From NCBI GenBank assembly GCA_001795315.1, contig MGOH01000027.1, positions 1-16,077 on the forward strand: a stretch of 16,077 bases of DNA, read 5' to 3'. This document shows, piece by piece, positions 1 through 7,407 of this stretch. The stretch's first letter is position 1. Every line of letters begins with the position of its first letter. The notes below the pieces were generated by a model, which saw only the letters and a list, made by a program, of their open reading frames with translations, was not told the DNA's origin and made no database searches. A program made the position numbers and the translations under genes. Source of the DNA: Chloroflexi bacterium RBG_19FT_COMBO_48_23. Its GTDB lineage: Bacteria; Chloroflexota; Dehalococcoidia; GIF9; UBA5620.

Positions 1-9
1 AGGAGAACG

Positions 10-1212
10 ATGTCGCTGGACCTGACTAAGTTAGTTGGACAGATTGTGGATTTGGCAACTAGCTTGAAGACGCTGGGGAGGGAGAGAGCGGCCAAGCTTG
101 ATTTTGCCCTAGAAACCATTAAATCTTCAGCTGCCGAATTCAATAGACTAAAGCAAAGGGTTGAGACGAGCAAGACTACCTGGCTTGTGGCTGGTCTGAA
201 GGAAACCATTGACTTACGGCGGGCGGCACCGACCTGTCCTGATGACTTAATTGTTCTGGCTAGCGATGGCTCTCATATAGATGTTGACCGCCACCAGTCG
301 GCTAGCTGCTTTCTCATCAACATCGGCGTGGCTCACCTTCAATATGGTCGAAATCCAGATGCCCAGCTCTTCAGCTTTCCGGCCCTTTATTTCAAAGATG
401 ACGAGATGGTTATTGCTTCCCCGAATGGCCAACGGATTCAGATAGAAGGGCAGCTTCTTGGGGTGAAGCGCAGCGTTGAGGAATGCCGTGTGCTTGCAGA
501 GCAAGCTGGTGAGTTGAAGACGGACTTGCCTCTTGTAGCGTTGCTTGATGGCTCCCTCATTTTATGGGGATTAATAGGGCAAACCTATCCCGACTTTGTC
601 GTTCGTGAGCTACTGGTGGATTGCTTTTTGAAATATCTTAATAAGCTGAAGGAATTTAGCCGGCTCAGGCAGTTGGCGGTGGCCAGCTATATTAGCTTTC
701 CTCGTAGCACGGATGTGGTCAATGTGCTCAGGTTGGCTGTTTGCCCTTATGAGCCGGTAGATTGCGACCGCAATTGCCACGACAAGTTTGGGGGGAGGGA
801 GTGTGATGTTGTTGGAGGCTTGCTTGACCGTGACCTTTTTGCCCGGCTGTTGGCTCCGGGAGAACGCTCAGCCATATTTAGCAGCAGGTCTTCGGTTGTG
901 ATGAAATATTACGGGGCTCAAGAGGTCAATTTCTTCTATCTCAGGCTAGATGGGGAGGTAGTGCGAGTGGAGATTCCACTCTGGGTGGCTGAGGATGAGA
1001 AGCTGATTGGGCTGATTCATTCAGCGATTCTAGACCAGTGCCAGCGAGGGTTAGGTTATCCTGTTGCCTTAAGCGAAGCGCATGAGCAGGCAGTGGTGAC
1101 CGGTGCTGACCGGGAGCAATTCTGGGGATTGGTGGAACAGGTTCTGGTTGAAGATAAAGTATTTCTGGAAAGTTCAGCCAAGCAGCAAAGCAAGAGAACG
1201 AGATGGATATAA
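10..1212 (+). CDS. nurA: NurA domain nuclease (HerA partner)
   Basis: Predicted NurA-family nuclease of 400 aa. In archaea NurA is a Mn-dependent 5'-3' exo/endonuclease that works with the HerA translocase in end resection. The sequence shows an early Asp-Gly-Ser block (SDGSHIDVDRH, about residues 85-95), a Glu in a central IQIEGQLL segment (147), and a second Asp-Gly-Ser (ALLDGSLILW, 177-186), the acidic metal-binding pattern of the family. A basic SYISFPRS segment lies near 227-234. The carboxy end has the family-like GYPVALSEAHEQAVV run (349-363). The N-terminal 60 residues look helical. An AGGAG Shine-Dalgarno at bases 1-5 lies 4 bases before the ATG, which fixes the start. The gene leads a unit with a HAS-barrel-like gene and a HerA ATPase, which strongly supports the assignment. 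Its promoter is outside the window. Activity and partner specificity are inferred. Confidence 0.85.
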   Translation: MSLDLTKLVGQIVDLATSLKTLGRERAAKLDFALETIKSSAAEFNRLKQRVETSKTTWLVAGLKETIDLRRAAPTCPDDLIVLASDGSHIDVDRHQSASCFLINIGVAHLQYGRNPDAQLFSFPALYFKDDEMVIASPNGQRIQIEGQLLGVKRSVEECRVLAEQAGELKTDLPLVALLDGSLILWGLIGQTYPDFVVRELLVDCFLKYLNKLKEFSRLRQLAVASYISFPRSTDVVNVLRLAVCPYEPVDCDRNCHDKFGGRECDVVGGLLDRDLFARLLAPGERSAIFSSRSSVVMKYYGAQEVNFFYLRLDGEVVRVEIPLWVAEDEKLIGLIHSAILDQCQRGLGYPVALSEAHEQAVVTGADREQFWGLVEQVLVEDKVFLESSAKQQSKRTRWI

Positions 1213-1244
1213 AAAAGTGAAAAATCAAAAACCAAAAGTTAAAT

Positions 1245-1835
1245 ATGGATATGGCGAGTAAGATAGCTGAGGTGATTGAGGCCAGCAGTGCTGAGTTCAC
1301 GGCTCAGTGTTATAAACTTGACCAGTCACCGCCTTTAGGCAGTCTGGTGAAAACGCAAGACGAGCTTGGTGAAATCTATGGTGTTGTCTATAATGTTGAG
1401 ACTCATAGCCTCGACCCGGGGCGGCGTGTGATAGCGCGAGGTGAAAACTTGGAGTCAAATGAGGATATCTTCAAGGTCAATCCTCAACTGGCAAGACTTT
1501 TAAGTACGGATTTCAAGGTAATGGTGGTCGGGCATGTCCAGGGCAAGAGCTTATACCACTATCTGCCACCGAAGCCGGCATCCATTCACAGCTTTGTTTG
1601 TACCTGCCGGCTTGAGGAGGTCAGGGCGTTTACTCAATCATTAGATTTTCTCAACTTGCTTGTAGATGTTAGGTTATCTGTCCCGGTAGATGAGGTTACT
1701 GCTGCTTGTCTTCGCTATGCCAGCCAGGCTCATTCTGACCCTCAAGGTTTTCTGGTCAAGGCTGGTAAAGAGCTGGCCTGTCTGCTAGGCAGCGATACCA
1801 GAAGATTGAATTCACTGCTGAAGAGACTTAAGTGA
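1245..1835 (+). CDS. HAS-barrel-like protein between nurA and herA
   Basis: A 196-aa protein of unproven function. Residues about 30-112 read like the HAS-barrel (HerA-ATP synthase barrel) that normally forms the N-terminus of HerA ATPases: a YGVVYNV strand, a SLDPGRR turn, then VMVVGHVQG and a YHYLPPKPASIHSFV exit. Residues about 113-196 look mainly helical and include a Cys-x-Cys (CTC) and a basic tail. No Walker A or nuclease motif is visible, so it is probably structural: an adaptor, a substitute barrel, or a clamp between NurA and the HerA ring. ATG at 1245 and a second in-frame ATG at 1251 are both possible, and neither has a convincing Shine-Dalgarno because the 32-base spacer is A-rich. 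Its stop overlaps the start of herA by 4 bases, which implies translational coupling. The HAS-barrel call is pattern recognition, not a profile search. Confidence 0.6.
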   Translation: MDMASKIAEVIEASSAEFTAQCYKLDQSPPLGSLVKTQDELGEIYGVVYNVETHSLDPGRRVIARGENLESNEDIFKVNPQLARLLSTDFKVMVVGHVQGKSLYHYLPPKPASIHSFVCTCRLEEVRAFTQSLDFLNLLVDVRLSVPVDEVTAACLRYASQAHSDPQGFLVKAGKELACLLGSDTRRLNSLLKRLK

Positions 1836-3466
1836 TGAAAGACCAAAATTCTGAGGAGCGGACTAATTTAGGCGTCGTGGTTTCCGGCTCTCTGACCCGA
1901 GGTGTGGAGGTGAAACTTGACGCCTCGGTCTTGGTTGAGGACATGGTGGTGGGTCGGTACATAGCTATTGAAGGTGAGAAGTACCGTTTTTTCGGCATGA
2001 TTACCGATGTCAGCCTGGAGACTACTGACCCAAGGGCAGCGATAATGCCGCCTGATGTTTCCGACCCTTTTATCGCTCAGGTTATTGCCGGCACAACTAC
2101 TTATGGTAAGCTTCGGGTTTTGCCAATGCTGACTATCGGGGGTGATGCTGCTGGCATACTTGAGGGACCTCAACCGGCGAAGACAGTGCCGGCACATTTC
2201 TCTGGTGTAAAGTTAGCTTCCCAGCGCGATGTTGAGCTGGTTTTCGGTGCTGAGGATGAGAGGCGGTTTTATGTCGGCACACCGCTGGATATGGAGACCA
2301 AAGTCTGCCTTGATATATCCGAATTTGTTAAGCGCTCCAATGGAGTTTTCGGCAAGAGCGGTACTGGGAAGACCTTTCTTACCCGCTTGCTACTTGTTGG
2401 CATGCTGCAGAAGGGGGCAGCGGCCAGTCTGGTCTTTGACATGCACAGTGAGTATGGTTGGGAGGGAAAGACCGAGAAAGGTTATAAGGTGAAGGGATTA
2501 AAGCAGCTCTTCCCGTCCAAAGTGGCCATTTTTACCTTAGATGAGGAAAGTTCTCGGCGGAGAAGAGTGAGTACCGATGTTGTGGTCAGGATAGGCTATG
2601 ATGAGATTGAGCCTGAAGATGTTGACTTGCTCCGGCAGACGTTGAATCTTACTGAAGCTTCTATTCAAGCAGTGTATCAACTGGCGCGCGAGTTCGGTGA
2701 TAGAAAATGGCTGGAGGCTGTGTTGAATCTTAACGACGATGATAGCAAGCAATTAATTTCCAAGCTTAATATTCATGATAGTACATATCGCAATTTGAGG
2801 CGTGGACTTGATAATTTGCGGCGTTTTTCTTTCTTAGTATCTCGGGCACCGGACAATTCTGTTCGGCGCATCTTAGAGTACCTGGACCGGGGTATAAATG
2901 TGATACTCGAATTCGGCAGATTCGATGACTTTGCCGCCTATATTCTGGTGGCTAATCTGCTGAGTCGGCGAATTTATGCTAAATATCGGGAGAATGCAGA
3001 GCGGGAGATGGGTGGTGAGGTGGCGCCGGCTCATCCGCTGGTTATCACCATCGAAGAAGCCCATCGTTTTCTTAATCCTGAGGTTTCATCTCGAACCATC
3101 TTCGGCAGAATCGCTCGGGAGATGAGGAAATATAACGTTACTTTGCTGGTGATTGACCAGCGTCCCAGTGGTATAGATAGTGAGGTAATGTCACAATTGG
3201 GGACGAAGATAACCTGTCTTTTAGATGATGAGCGGGATATTGACAGTGTGCTTACAGGCACAGCGGGCAAAAGTGAGCTGAAATCGGTATTATCCAAGCT
3301 GGAGACTAAGCAGCAGGCGCTTATCTTTGGCCATGCGGTGCCTATGCCGGTGGTGATCAAGACTCGAGAATATGGCACTGCCGAATCTTATAAAGAGCTT
3401 GGTTTTCTTGAAGCTGCCGAGATGAAAAGGAAGACGGAAAAAGATATAGAAGGTTTGTGGGCATAA
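1832..3466 (+). CDS. herA: HerA-type hexameric DNA translocase ATPase
   Basis: A 544-aa HerA/FtsK-superfamily ATPase. HerA forms a hexameric ring that pumps duplex DNA and stimulates NurA. The N-terminal 130 residues form a HAS-barrel (LGVVVSGSLTRGVEVKL, then FFGMITDVSLETTDPRAA). Walker A is GKSGTGKT at 174-181. The family's LVFDMHSEYG motif is at 200-209, Walker B is LVITIEEAHRFL at 403-414 with Glu-Glu for catalysis, and the sensor/arginine region IDQRPSGID is at 441-449. Length fits the family. The start is either GTG at 1832 or ATG at 1835; both overlap the previous stop, and neither has a strong ribosome site, so coupled translation is likely. The gene ends 10 bases from the converging DUF3795 gene. 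Related bacterial HerA proteins also occur in anti-phage systems, but the partner here is NurA rather than a Sir2 or DUF4297 effector. Confidence 0.88.
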   Translation: MMKDQNSEERTNLGVVVSGSLTRGVEVKLDASVLVEDMVVGRYIAIEGEKYRFFGMITDVSLETTDPRAAIMPPDVSDPFIAQVIAGTTTYGKLRVLPMLTIGGDAAGILEGPQPAKTVPAHFSGVKLASQRDVELVFGAEDERRFYVGTPLDMETKVCLDISEFVKRSNGVFGKSGTGKTFLTRLLLVGMLQKGAAASLVFDMHSEYGWEGKTEKGYKVKGLKQLFPSKVAIFTLDEESSRRRRVSTDVVVRIGYDEIEPEDVDLLRQTLNLTEASIQAVYQLAREFGDRKWLEAVLNLNDDDSKQLISKLNIHDSTYRNLRRGLDNLRRFSFLVSRAPDNSVRRILEYLDRGINVILEFGRFDDFAAYILVANLLSRRIYAKYRENAEREMGGEVAPAHPLVITIEEAHRFLNPEVSSRTIFGRIAREMRKYNVTLLVIDQRPSGIDSEVMSQLGTKITCLLDDERDIDSVLTGTAGKSELKSVLSKLETKQQALIFGHAVPMPVVIKTREYGTAESYKELGFLEAAEMKRKTEKDIEGLWA

Positions 3467-3476
3467 GATGATTTGG

Positions 3477-3911
3477 CTAAGTTCGTGAAATTGGTCCTCT
3501 GCCTATTACCATTTGTCCTCTATAATACAGTGAATAAATCTGACCTATCATTTGATTCCATGCTTGCTCACCCTTAAGCTTCCGTAAAGTCAGGCTGTAG
3601 ATTTTAAGGTTATGAGGTAAACTCTCGGCCCTGTCGGTGCAAGGCAACAGTTTGGAGCAGGGGAATTCTGAGCAGTCAGAGCAGAACTCCACATCTTTTT
3701 CTTCGGCACAAATGTAGGTCGCACATCGTTCGCCGATAACGGGGCAATTGCCGTCAACAGCTCGGCATCCCTCGCATTGCGCTTTTTCCGGAGGAAGATT
3801 CATTCGCTGCGATAAGGTGCCTCTCAATTTCTCGTCGGACAGTGCTTTGTATAGTGGACACATACCACAGTGAAGCCCACAGGGAGCTAGTAGAGCAGTT
3901 TGGTTATTCAC
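3477..3911 (-). CDS. DUF3795 cysteine-rich protein
   Basis: A 144-aa protein matching the DUF3795 pattern. It opens with APCGLHCGMCPLY (Cys 11, 15, 18), continues with CEGC (46, 49), Cys 56, 63 and 68, then CSDCSEFPC (77, 80, 85) and Cys 91, twelve cysteines in all. Such spacing suggests zinc or iron-sulfur binding; the function of the family is unknown. The carboxy 45 residues are helical and basic. The start is GTG at 3911, inside the end of the upstream solute-binding gene (8-base overlap). It is set by a strong AGGAGG located 9 bases upstream, within the last codons of that gene, so its translation is likely independent as well as coupled. It is the last gene of the leftward operon and converges on herA. 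No terminator hairpin is visible after its TAG. Confidence 0.75.
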   Translation of the reverse strand: MNNQTALLAPCGLHCGMCPLYKALSDEKLRGTLSQRMNLPPEKAQCEGCRAVDGNCPVIGERCATYICAEEKDVEFCSDCSEFPCSKLLPCTDRAESLPHNLKIYSLTLRKLKGEQAWNQMIGQIYSLYYRGQMVIGRGPISRT

Positions 3912-5496
3912 TTAAATATACCTCCTTCAATGTTGGAATACCCTGAGCGTCCAGTTTGTAGTTCTTGACATAAGGTTTAATCAGAAGATGAGTTCTATTG
4001 AACCACAGGGGTAAGCAGGAGGCCTCGTCTACCATTATCTGCTCGGCTTGCTGGTATAGGTTAAATCTGGTGGTCTCATCCTGCTCTACGCCTGCCTGGT
4101 CGAGCAGTGCATCTACCTCTGGGTTACTGTAATTGCCGGTGTTATATTCAGCACCGGTGTGGAATAGTATGCCCAGGAAGTTCTGAGGGTCAGGATAGTC
4201 AGCAATCCAGCCGCTAAAAAACATCTCATCAGCCTCCTCTTTTAGGAAGTAGGAGAATATCTCCGGTTCAAGCTGTCTTACGCTTACTTCCACGCCAAGG
4301 TTTTCTCGCCAATCTTGGATTATGGCACCCAGATATTCCGGTATATTGCCTCCCCAGCCGGAGGTGGTAAGCGTAATAGGTGGTAGATTGGCAACGCTGC
4401 CGTATTTTGAGCTGGCGATGAGACTTTTTGCTTTAGCTACATCATAGGTGAGTCCTTCCAGGTTTTCGTTATAGCCGGGCATGTTCAGTGGCAAAATGCC
4501 ATCGGCTTTGGTCACCATCCCTTTGAGGGTCAGCTTCATAACCCGCTCTTTGTTTATCGCGTGACAAAAAGCCTGGCGAATGTTGATGTCATCAAAAGGT
4601 GGCTTCTGGGTGTTGAAGCCTATGTAAAAGAGGCTCAGCTCGGGGAACACAGCCAATTCTTTATAGAAGGGGCCGCGTTCGTCTGATGCTTTGTCTATGT
4701 AATATTCGTTGACCTCGACCACGTCGATTTCACCCAGTTCATACATTTCCATAGGCGAACCAGCTAGAAGATGATAGGTTACTCTCTTTGTTAAAGGAGG
4801 CTGACCGTAATAAAGCTCATTTGGCTCCAGCACTAATAGCTCATCTTTTTTCCATTCCTTGAGCTTGAATGGGCCGGTCCCGTTTGGCTTTAGCCACCAT
4901 TTTTTGCCTGATTCTACATTGGCTTTATCGACAACGAAGGCAGTGGGGTAGGTTAGTTTGGCCAGGAAGTAAGCCTTAGGAGCGTCGATGGTTACCTTTA
5001 GAGTGTAATTGTCAATGACCTCGACGCCGCTGATTTTTGCGGCTTTGCCTTCCAGAACATCTTTCACCCCGACGATATCGCCCAGATAAGTGACTGCTGT
5101 CTGCGAGCCGGTTTCAGGGTGGCAGGCTCTTTCCCATGAGTAACTAAAGTCCTGGGCAGTAACCTCCTCACCATCTTGGAATTTCACTCCTTTGCGCAAG
5201 TAGAAAATGTAGCTCTTGCCGTCATCGCTCTTTTGCCAGCTTTCGGCGATGTCCGGTACTGGCTTTGCCTCATCACCGAGGCGAACCAGGCCGCTGAAGA
5301 TTTGTATGACGTAAGAATGTGAAGTCATCTCACTGGAGATAGCCGGGTCAAGTGTTATGGGGCCGGAGTCCCACAGGTTGAGAGCTCCCTTTTCTCGGAT
5401 GGGTGTTTCATTTGATGGACAGTTGATGATGAAAGGCAGGATAGCTAAAGCACAAATAATAGCGCCAAGCAGTGTAAAATGCCAAATCTTGTTCAT
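3904..5496 (-). CDS. ABC transporter substrate-binding protein, family 5 (peptide/oligopeptide)
   Basis: A 530-aa extracytoplasmic solute-binding protein of the DppA/OppA type (SBP_bac_5). A hydrophobic N-terminal segment (residues 6-25) is followed by Cys26, which could be a lipid attachment site, although the preceding I-I-N is a poor lipobox. The family signature occupies about 84-125 (AESWQKSDDGKSYIFYLRKG, then GEEVTAQDFSYSWERA). The NGTGPFKLKEW motif is at 205-215, and a C-terminal region contains FSGWIADYPDPQNFL, typical of oligopeptide binders. Length is normal for the family. ATG at 5496 follows radC by 12 bases, with a GAGG some 14 bases upstream. No permease or ATPase genes (oppBCDF) are beside it, so it is an orphan binding protein in this window. 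Peptide as the ligand is the family default; the real ligand cannot be read from the sequence. Confidence 0.88.
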   Translation of the reverse strand: MNKIWHFTLLGAIICALAILPFIINCPSNETPIREKGALNLWDSGPITLDPAISSEMTSHSYVIQIFSGLVRLGDEAKPVPDIAESWQKSDDGKSYIFYLRKGVKFQDGEEVTAQDFSYSWERACHPETGSQTAVTYLGDIVGVKDVLEGKAAKISGVEVIDNYTLKVTIDAPKAYFLAKLTYPTAFVVDKANVESGKKWWLKPNGTGPFKLKEWKKDELLVLEPNELYYGQPPLTKRVTYHLLAGSPMEMYELGEIDVVEVNEYYIDKASDERGPFYKELAVFPELSLFYIGFNTQKPPFDDINIRQAFCHAINKERVMKLTLKGMVTKADGILPLNMPGYNENLEGLTYDVAKAKSLIASSKYGSVANLPPITLTTSGWGGNIPEYLGAIIQDWRENLGVEVSVRQLEPEIFSYFLKEEADEMFFSGWIADYPDPQNFLGILFHTGAEYNTGNYSNPEVDALLDQAGVEQDETTRFNLYQQAEQIMVDEASCLPLWFNRTHLLIKPYVKNYKLDAQGIPTLKEVYLSE

Positions 5497-5508
5497 TGGT
5501 TTTGAGCC

Positions 5509-6198
5509 TCAGAATAAATTTCTTGCTTTCATGCTTAGATGGTCTCTGTCGCAGATAATTATATGGTCGAGGACGTCAATGCCTATAATTTCGCCCGCTT
5601 CCACCAGTCGCTTGGTTAGCTTGATATCGTCTTCTGATGGAGTAGGGTCACCGGAAGGGTGGTTGTGCATGAAGATGACCGACGCAGCACAGGAAGAGAT
5701 AGCTTCTTTGAATACCTCGCGTGGATGTGCTATGCTGCAGTCAAGACTGCCGATAGAAATTTTATGAGTGTTTATCAGATGATTTCTGGTGTCCAGGCAG
5801 AGTACCACGAAGTGCTCTTTCTTCTTGCCCTTTAGCTGGCTTTTGGCTGCTTTTATGGCATCCTCTGGAGATTTAACCGTGATTTTTGTGCCTTCGCTGG
5901 ATGAGTCTTCCAGTCGTTTGCCTAACTCGAAAGTAGCTTTTATCTGAGCGGCTTTGGCTGGACCTATGCCTTTTATCTGGGTTAGCTCTTCCACAGAGGC
6001 GGAGGCAAGGTTCCTCAGATTGCCGAATTTAGTCAGCAGTTTCTGGGCAGTAACAATTACCGATTCACCCTTGATGCCTCGTCCAAGAATCAAGGCTAGA
6101 ATCTCCTGGCTGGAGAGAGCTTCGCTGCCCAGTTTTAAGAGCCTCTCCCGAGGTCGTTCAGAAAGAGGCAGGTCATGCACGGTGAAGGAGTTCTTCAA
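5509..6198 (-). CDS. radC: RadC-family JAMM domain protein
   Basis: A 229-aa RadC/YkfG-like protein of normal length. The N-terminal part carries the DLPLSERPRERLL motif (9-21) and a helix-hairpin-helix IKGIGPAKAAQIKA (75-88), suggesting DNA contact. The C-terminal part is a JAB/JAMM metal site: Glu128 in KKEHF, then HNHPSGDPTPSEDD (178-191), with His178, His180 and Asp191 as expected ligands. Despite its name, a direct repair role for RadC has not held up in E. coli; the biochemical role remains unclear. The start is TTG at 6198, directly after the TGA of the metallopeptidase gene. GTG at 6180 (Val-His-Asp-Leu) is an alternative that fits the family start, but it lacks a ribosome site, whereas a weak GGTGGTG precedes the TTG. 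Located fourth in the leftward operon. Confidence 0.9.
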   Translation of the reverse strand: MKNSFTVHDLPLSERPRERLLKLGSEALSSQEILALILGRGIKGESVIVTAQKLLTKFGNLRNLASASVEELTQIKGIGPAKAAQIKATFELGKRLEDSSSEGTKITVKSPEDAIKAAKSQLKGKKKEHFVVLCLDTRNHLINTHKISIGSLDCSIAHPREVFKEAISSCAASVIFMHNHPSGDPTPSEDDIKLTKRLVEAGEIIGIDVLDHIIICDRDHLSMKARNLF

Positions 6199-7407
6199 TC
6201 AGGGCACCACCAATAAAGTATTTGCTGTTATCATTTTACCCGACATTTCTTCCCAGAGGAACGTTTCTGGACTAGCCCTCAGCAACGAGATTTGCTTGAA
6301 TTCAGATTGAGATTGCGTTTGGCTCGTTATGGATTCGCGCCACAGCGTATCAAGGCCATCTTGGTCGAATCCGTAAATCTCGGTCATAGCTTCATCGCAA
6401 GAGTTACCTTCTTTTAATAGACCCAGGAGATTAAGCATTTTATCTTTGCCGTAGTTCTGTATGAGGAATTCGACCAGACTTTGACTTTCGGCATAGGAGA
6501 TGTAGGCCTCTTCGGGTTTGGCTGAAAATGGGCTCGATAGACTGCGTACTGAAATGAGTTTCTTTTGACTTATTGCCTTTTTGAGCCATGACTCGAGATA
6601 AGGATCTGGTTTGCCCTCGGCATGCATGGCTAAGCCTTCATCTAACCAGGTAGGTAGGACAATAGCTCCGTAGGGGCTGAAGGTCATCTGATGAATCACT
6701 GTGTGCCCCAACTCGTGAGCTACCGCTCGCTTCCCCCAGTCCAGTTCATTTGCAGGAACACCAATGGCGATAAGGCCGTATTCAGTAAAAGCAACACCGC
6801 CTGTCCACTCTCGCGGGAAAATCATGGCACCTTGGAGGTCTTTGGTGCTGGCATAGACGAATATACTTATAGGCCTTTCAGGATGGACGCCAGTGTCTTC
6901 AAACAGTCTTTCCAATGCCTGTTGACACGCAGTCATCAGCTCTTCCGCAAAGGATTGAGAACCTTTGTACCAGAAGAGGCTGAGTTGCCCCATGGTTAAC
7001 TTTTGCCAGGAATAGCGCAGGTCGTCAAAGCGAATTATCTCAGGCGAAGTTATCAGTTTATCTCCCGTTGCATCTTCGATTGTCCACCAGTATCTGATTG
7101 CGGCTCCGGTTAGCAGAGTGGCTTTTCTCATATCCCATACCCATTCTGTTTCCACTTTCGGAGACGGGGTGAAATCAGCCCAGGCTTCGCTGGTGACCTG
7201 GGCGTAGTTCATTCTATCAACTTGATAGTGGAGACGTAATTTAGTGATATCGCTCTGGCTTTGAGCCTTGATCTTGAAGACCAAGGCGGAAGGGAAATAT
7301 ATCTCAGCAGTGCTGTCTAACAGGGAGATTCCCTCCTGTGCGTGGGCAATAGATGGTGCAATAAGCAGAATAGTAGCCAGGACTAGCGGGATGAGCCATT
7401 TAGTCAT
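6199..7407 (-). CDS. Secreted HELGH metallopeptidase (peptidase MA-like)
   Basis: A 402-aa predicted exported zinc peptidase. A signal peptide covers residues 1-23: a Lys at 3, a hydrophobic core, then an Ala-His-Ala cleavage box before Gln-Glu. Residues about 30-130 resemble a beta-rich immunoglobulin-like module, with several Trp/Tyr residues. The zinc site is HELGH at 231-235. A downstream WLDEGLA (254-260) supplies the third ligand, Glu257, in the manner of gluzincins and the peptidase MA family (PF13485-type). After about 270 the chain is helical with no further membrane segment, so the protein is probably released or surface-held. The ATG overlaps the prfB stop as ATGA, giving tight coupling, and the TGA abuts the TTG of radC. 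The substrate is unknown. The fold assignment is from motif recognition only. Confidence 0.78.
   Translation of the reverse strand: MTKWLIPLVLATILLIAPSIAHAQEGISLLDSTAEIYFPSALVFKIKAQSQSDITKLRLHYQVDRMNYAQVTSEAWADFTPSPKVETEWVWDMRKATLLTGAAIRYWWTIEDATGDKLITSPEIIRFDDLRYSWQKLTMGQLSLFWYKGSQSFAEELMTACQQALERLFEDTGVHPERPISIFVYASTKDLQGAMIFPREWTGGVAFTEYGLIAIGVPANELDWGKRAVAHELGHTVIHQMTFSPYGAIVLPTWLDEGLAMHAEGKPDPYLESWLKKAISQKKLISVRSLSSPFSAKPEEAYISYAESQSLVEFLIQNYGKDKMLNLLGLLKEGNSCDEAMTEIYGFDQDGLDTLWRESITSQTQSQSEFKQISLLRASPETFLWEEMSGKMITANTLLVVP

Noticed and set aside
941..1300. Minus-strand 119-codon frame over the nurA end
   Set aside because: Opposite to well-supported coding sequence; its Phe-rich stretch is only the complement of the A-rich spacer.
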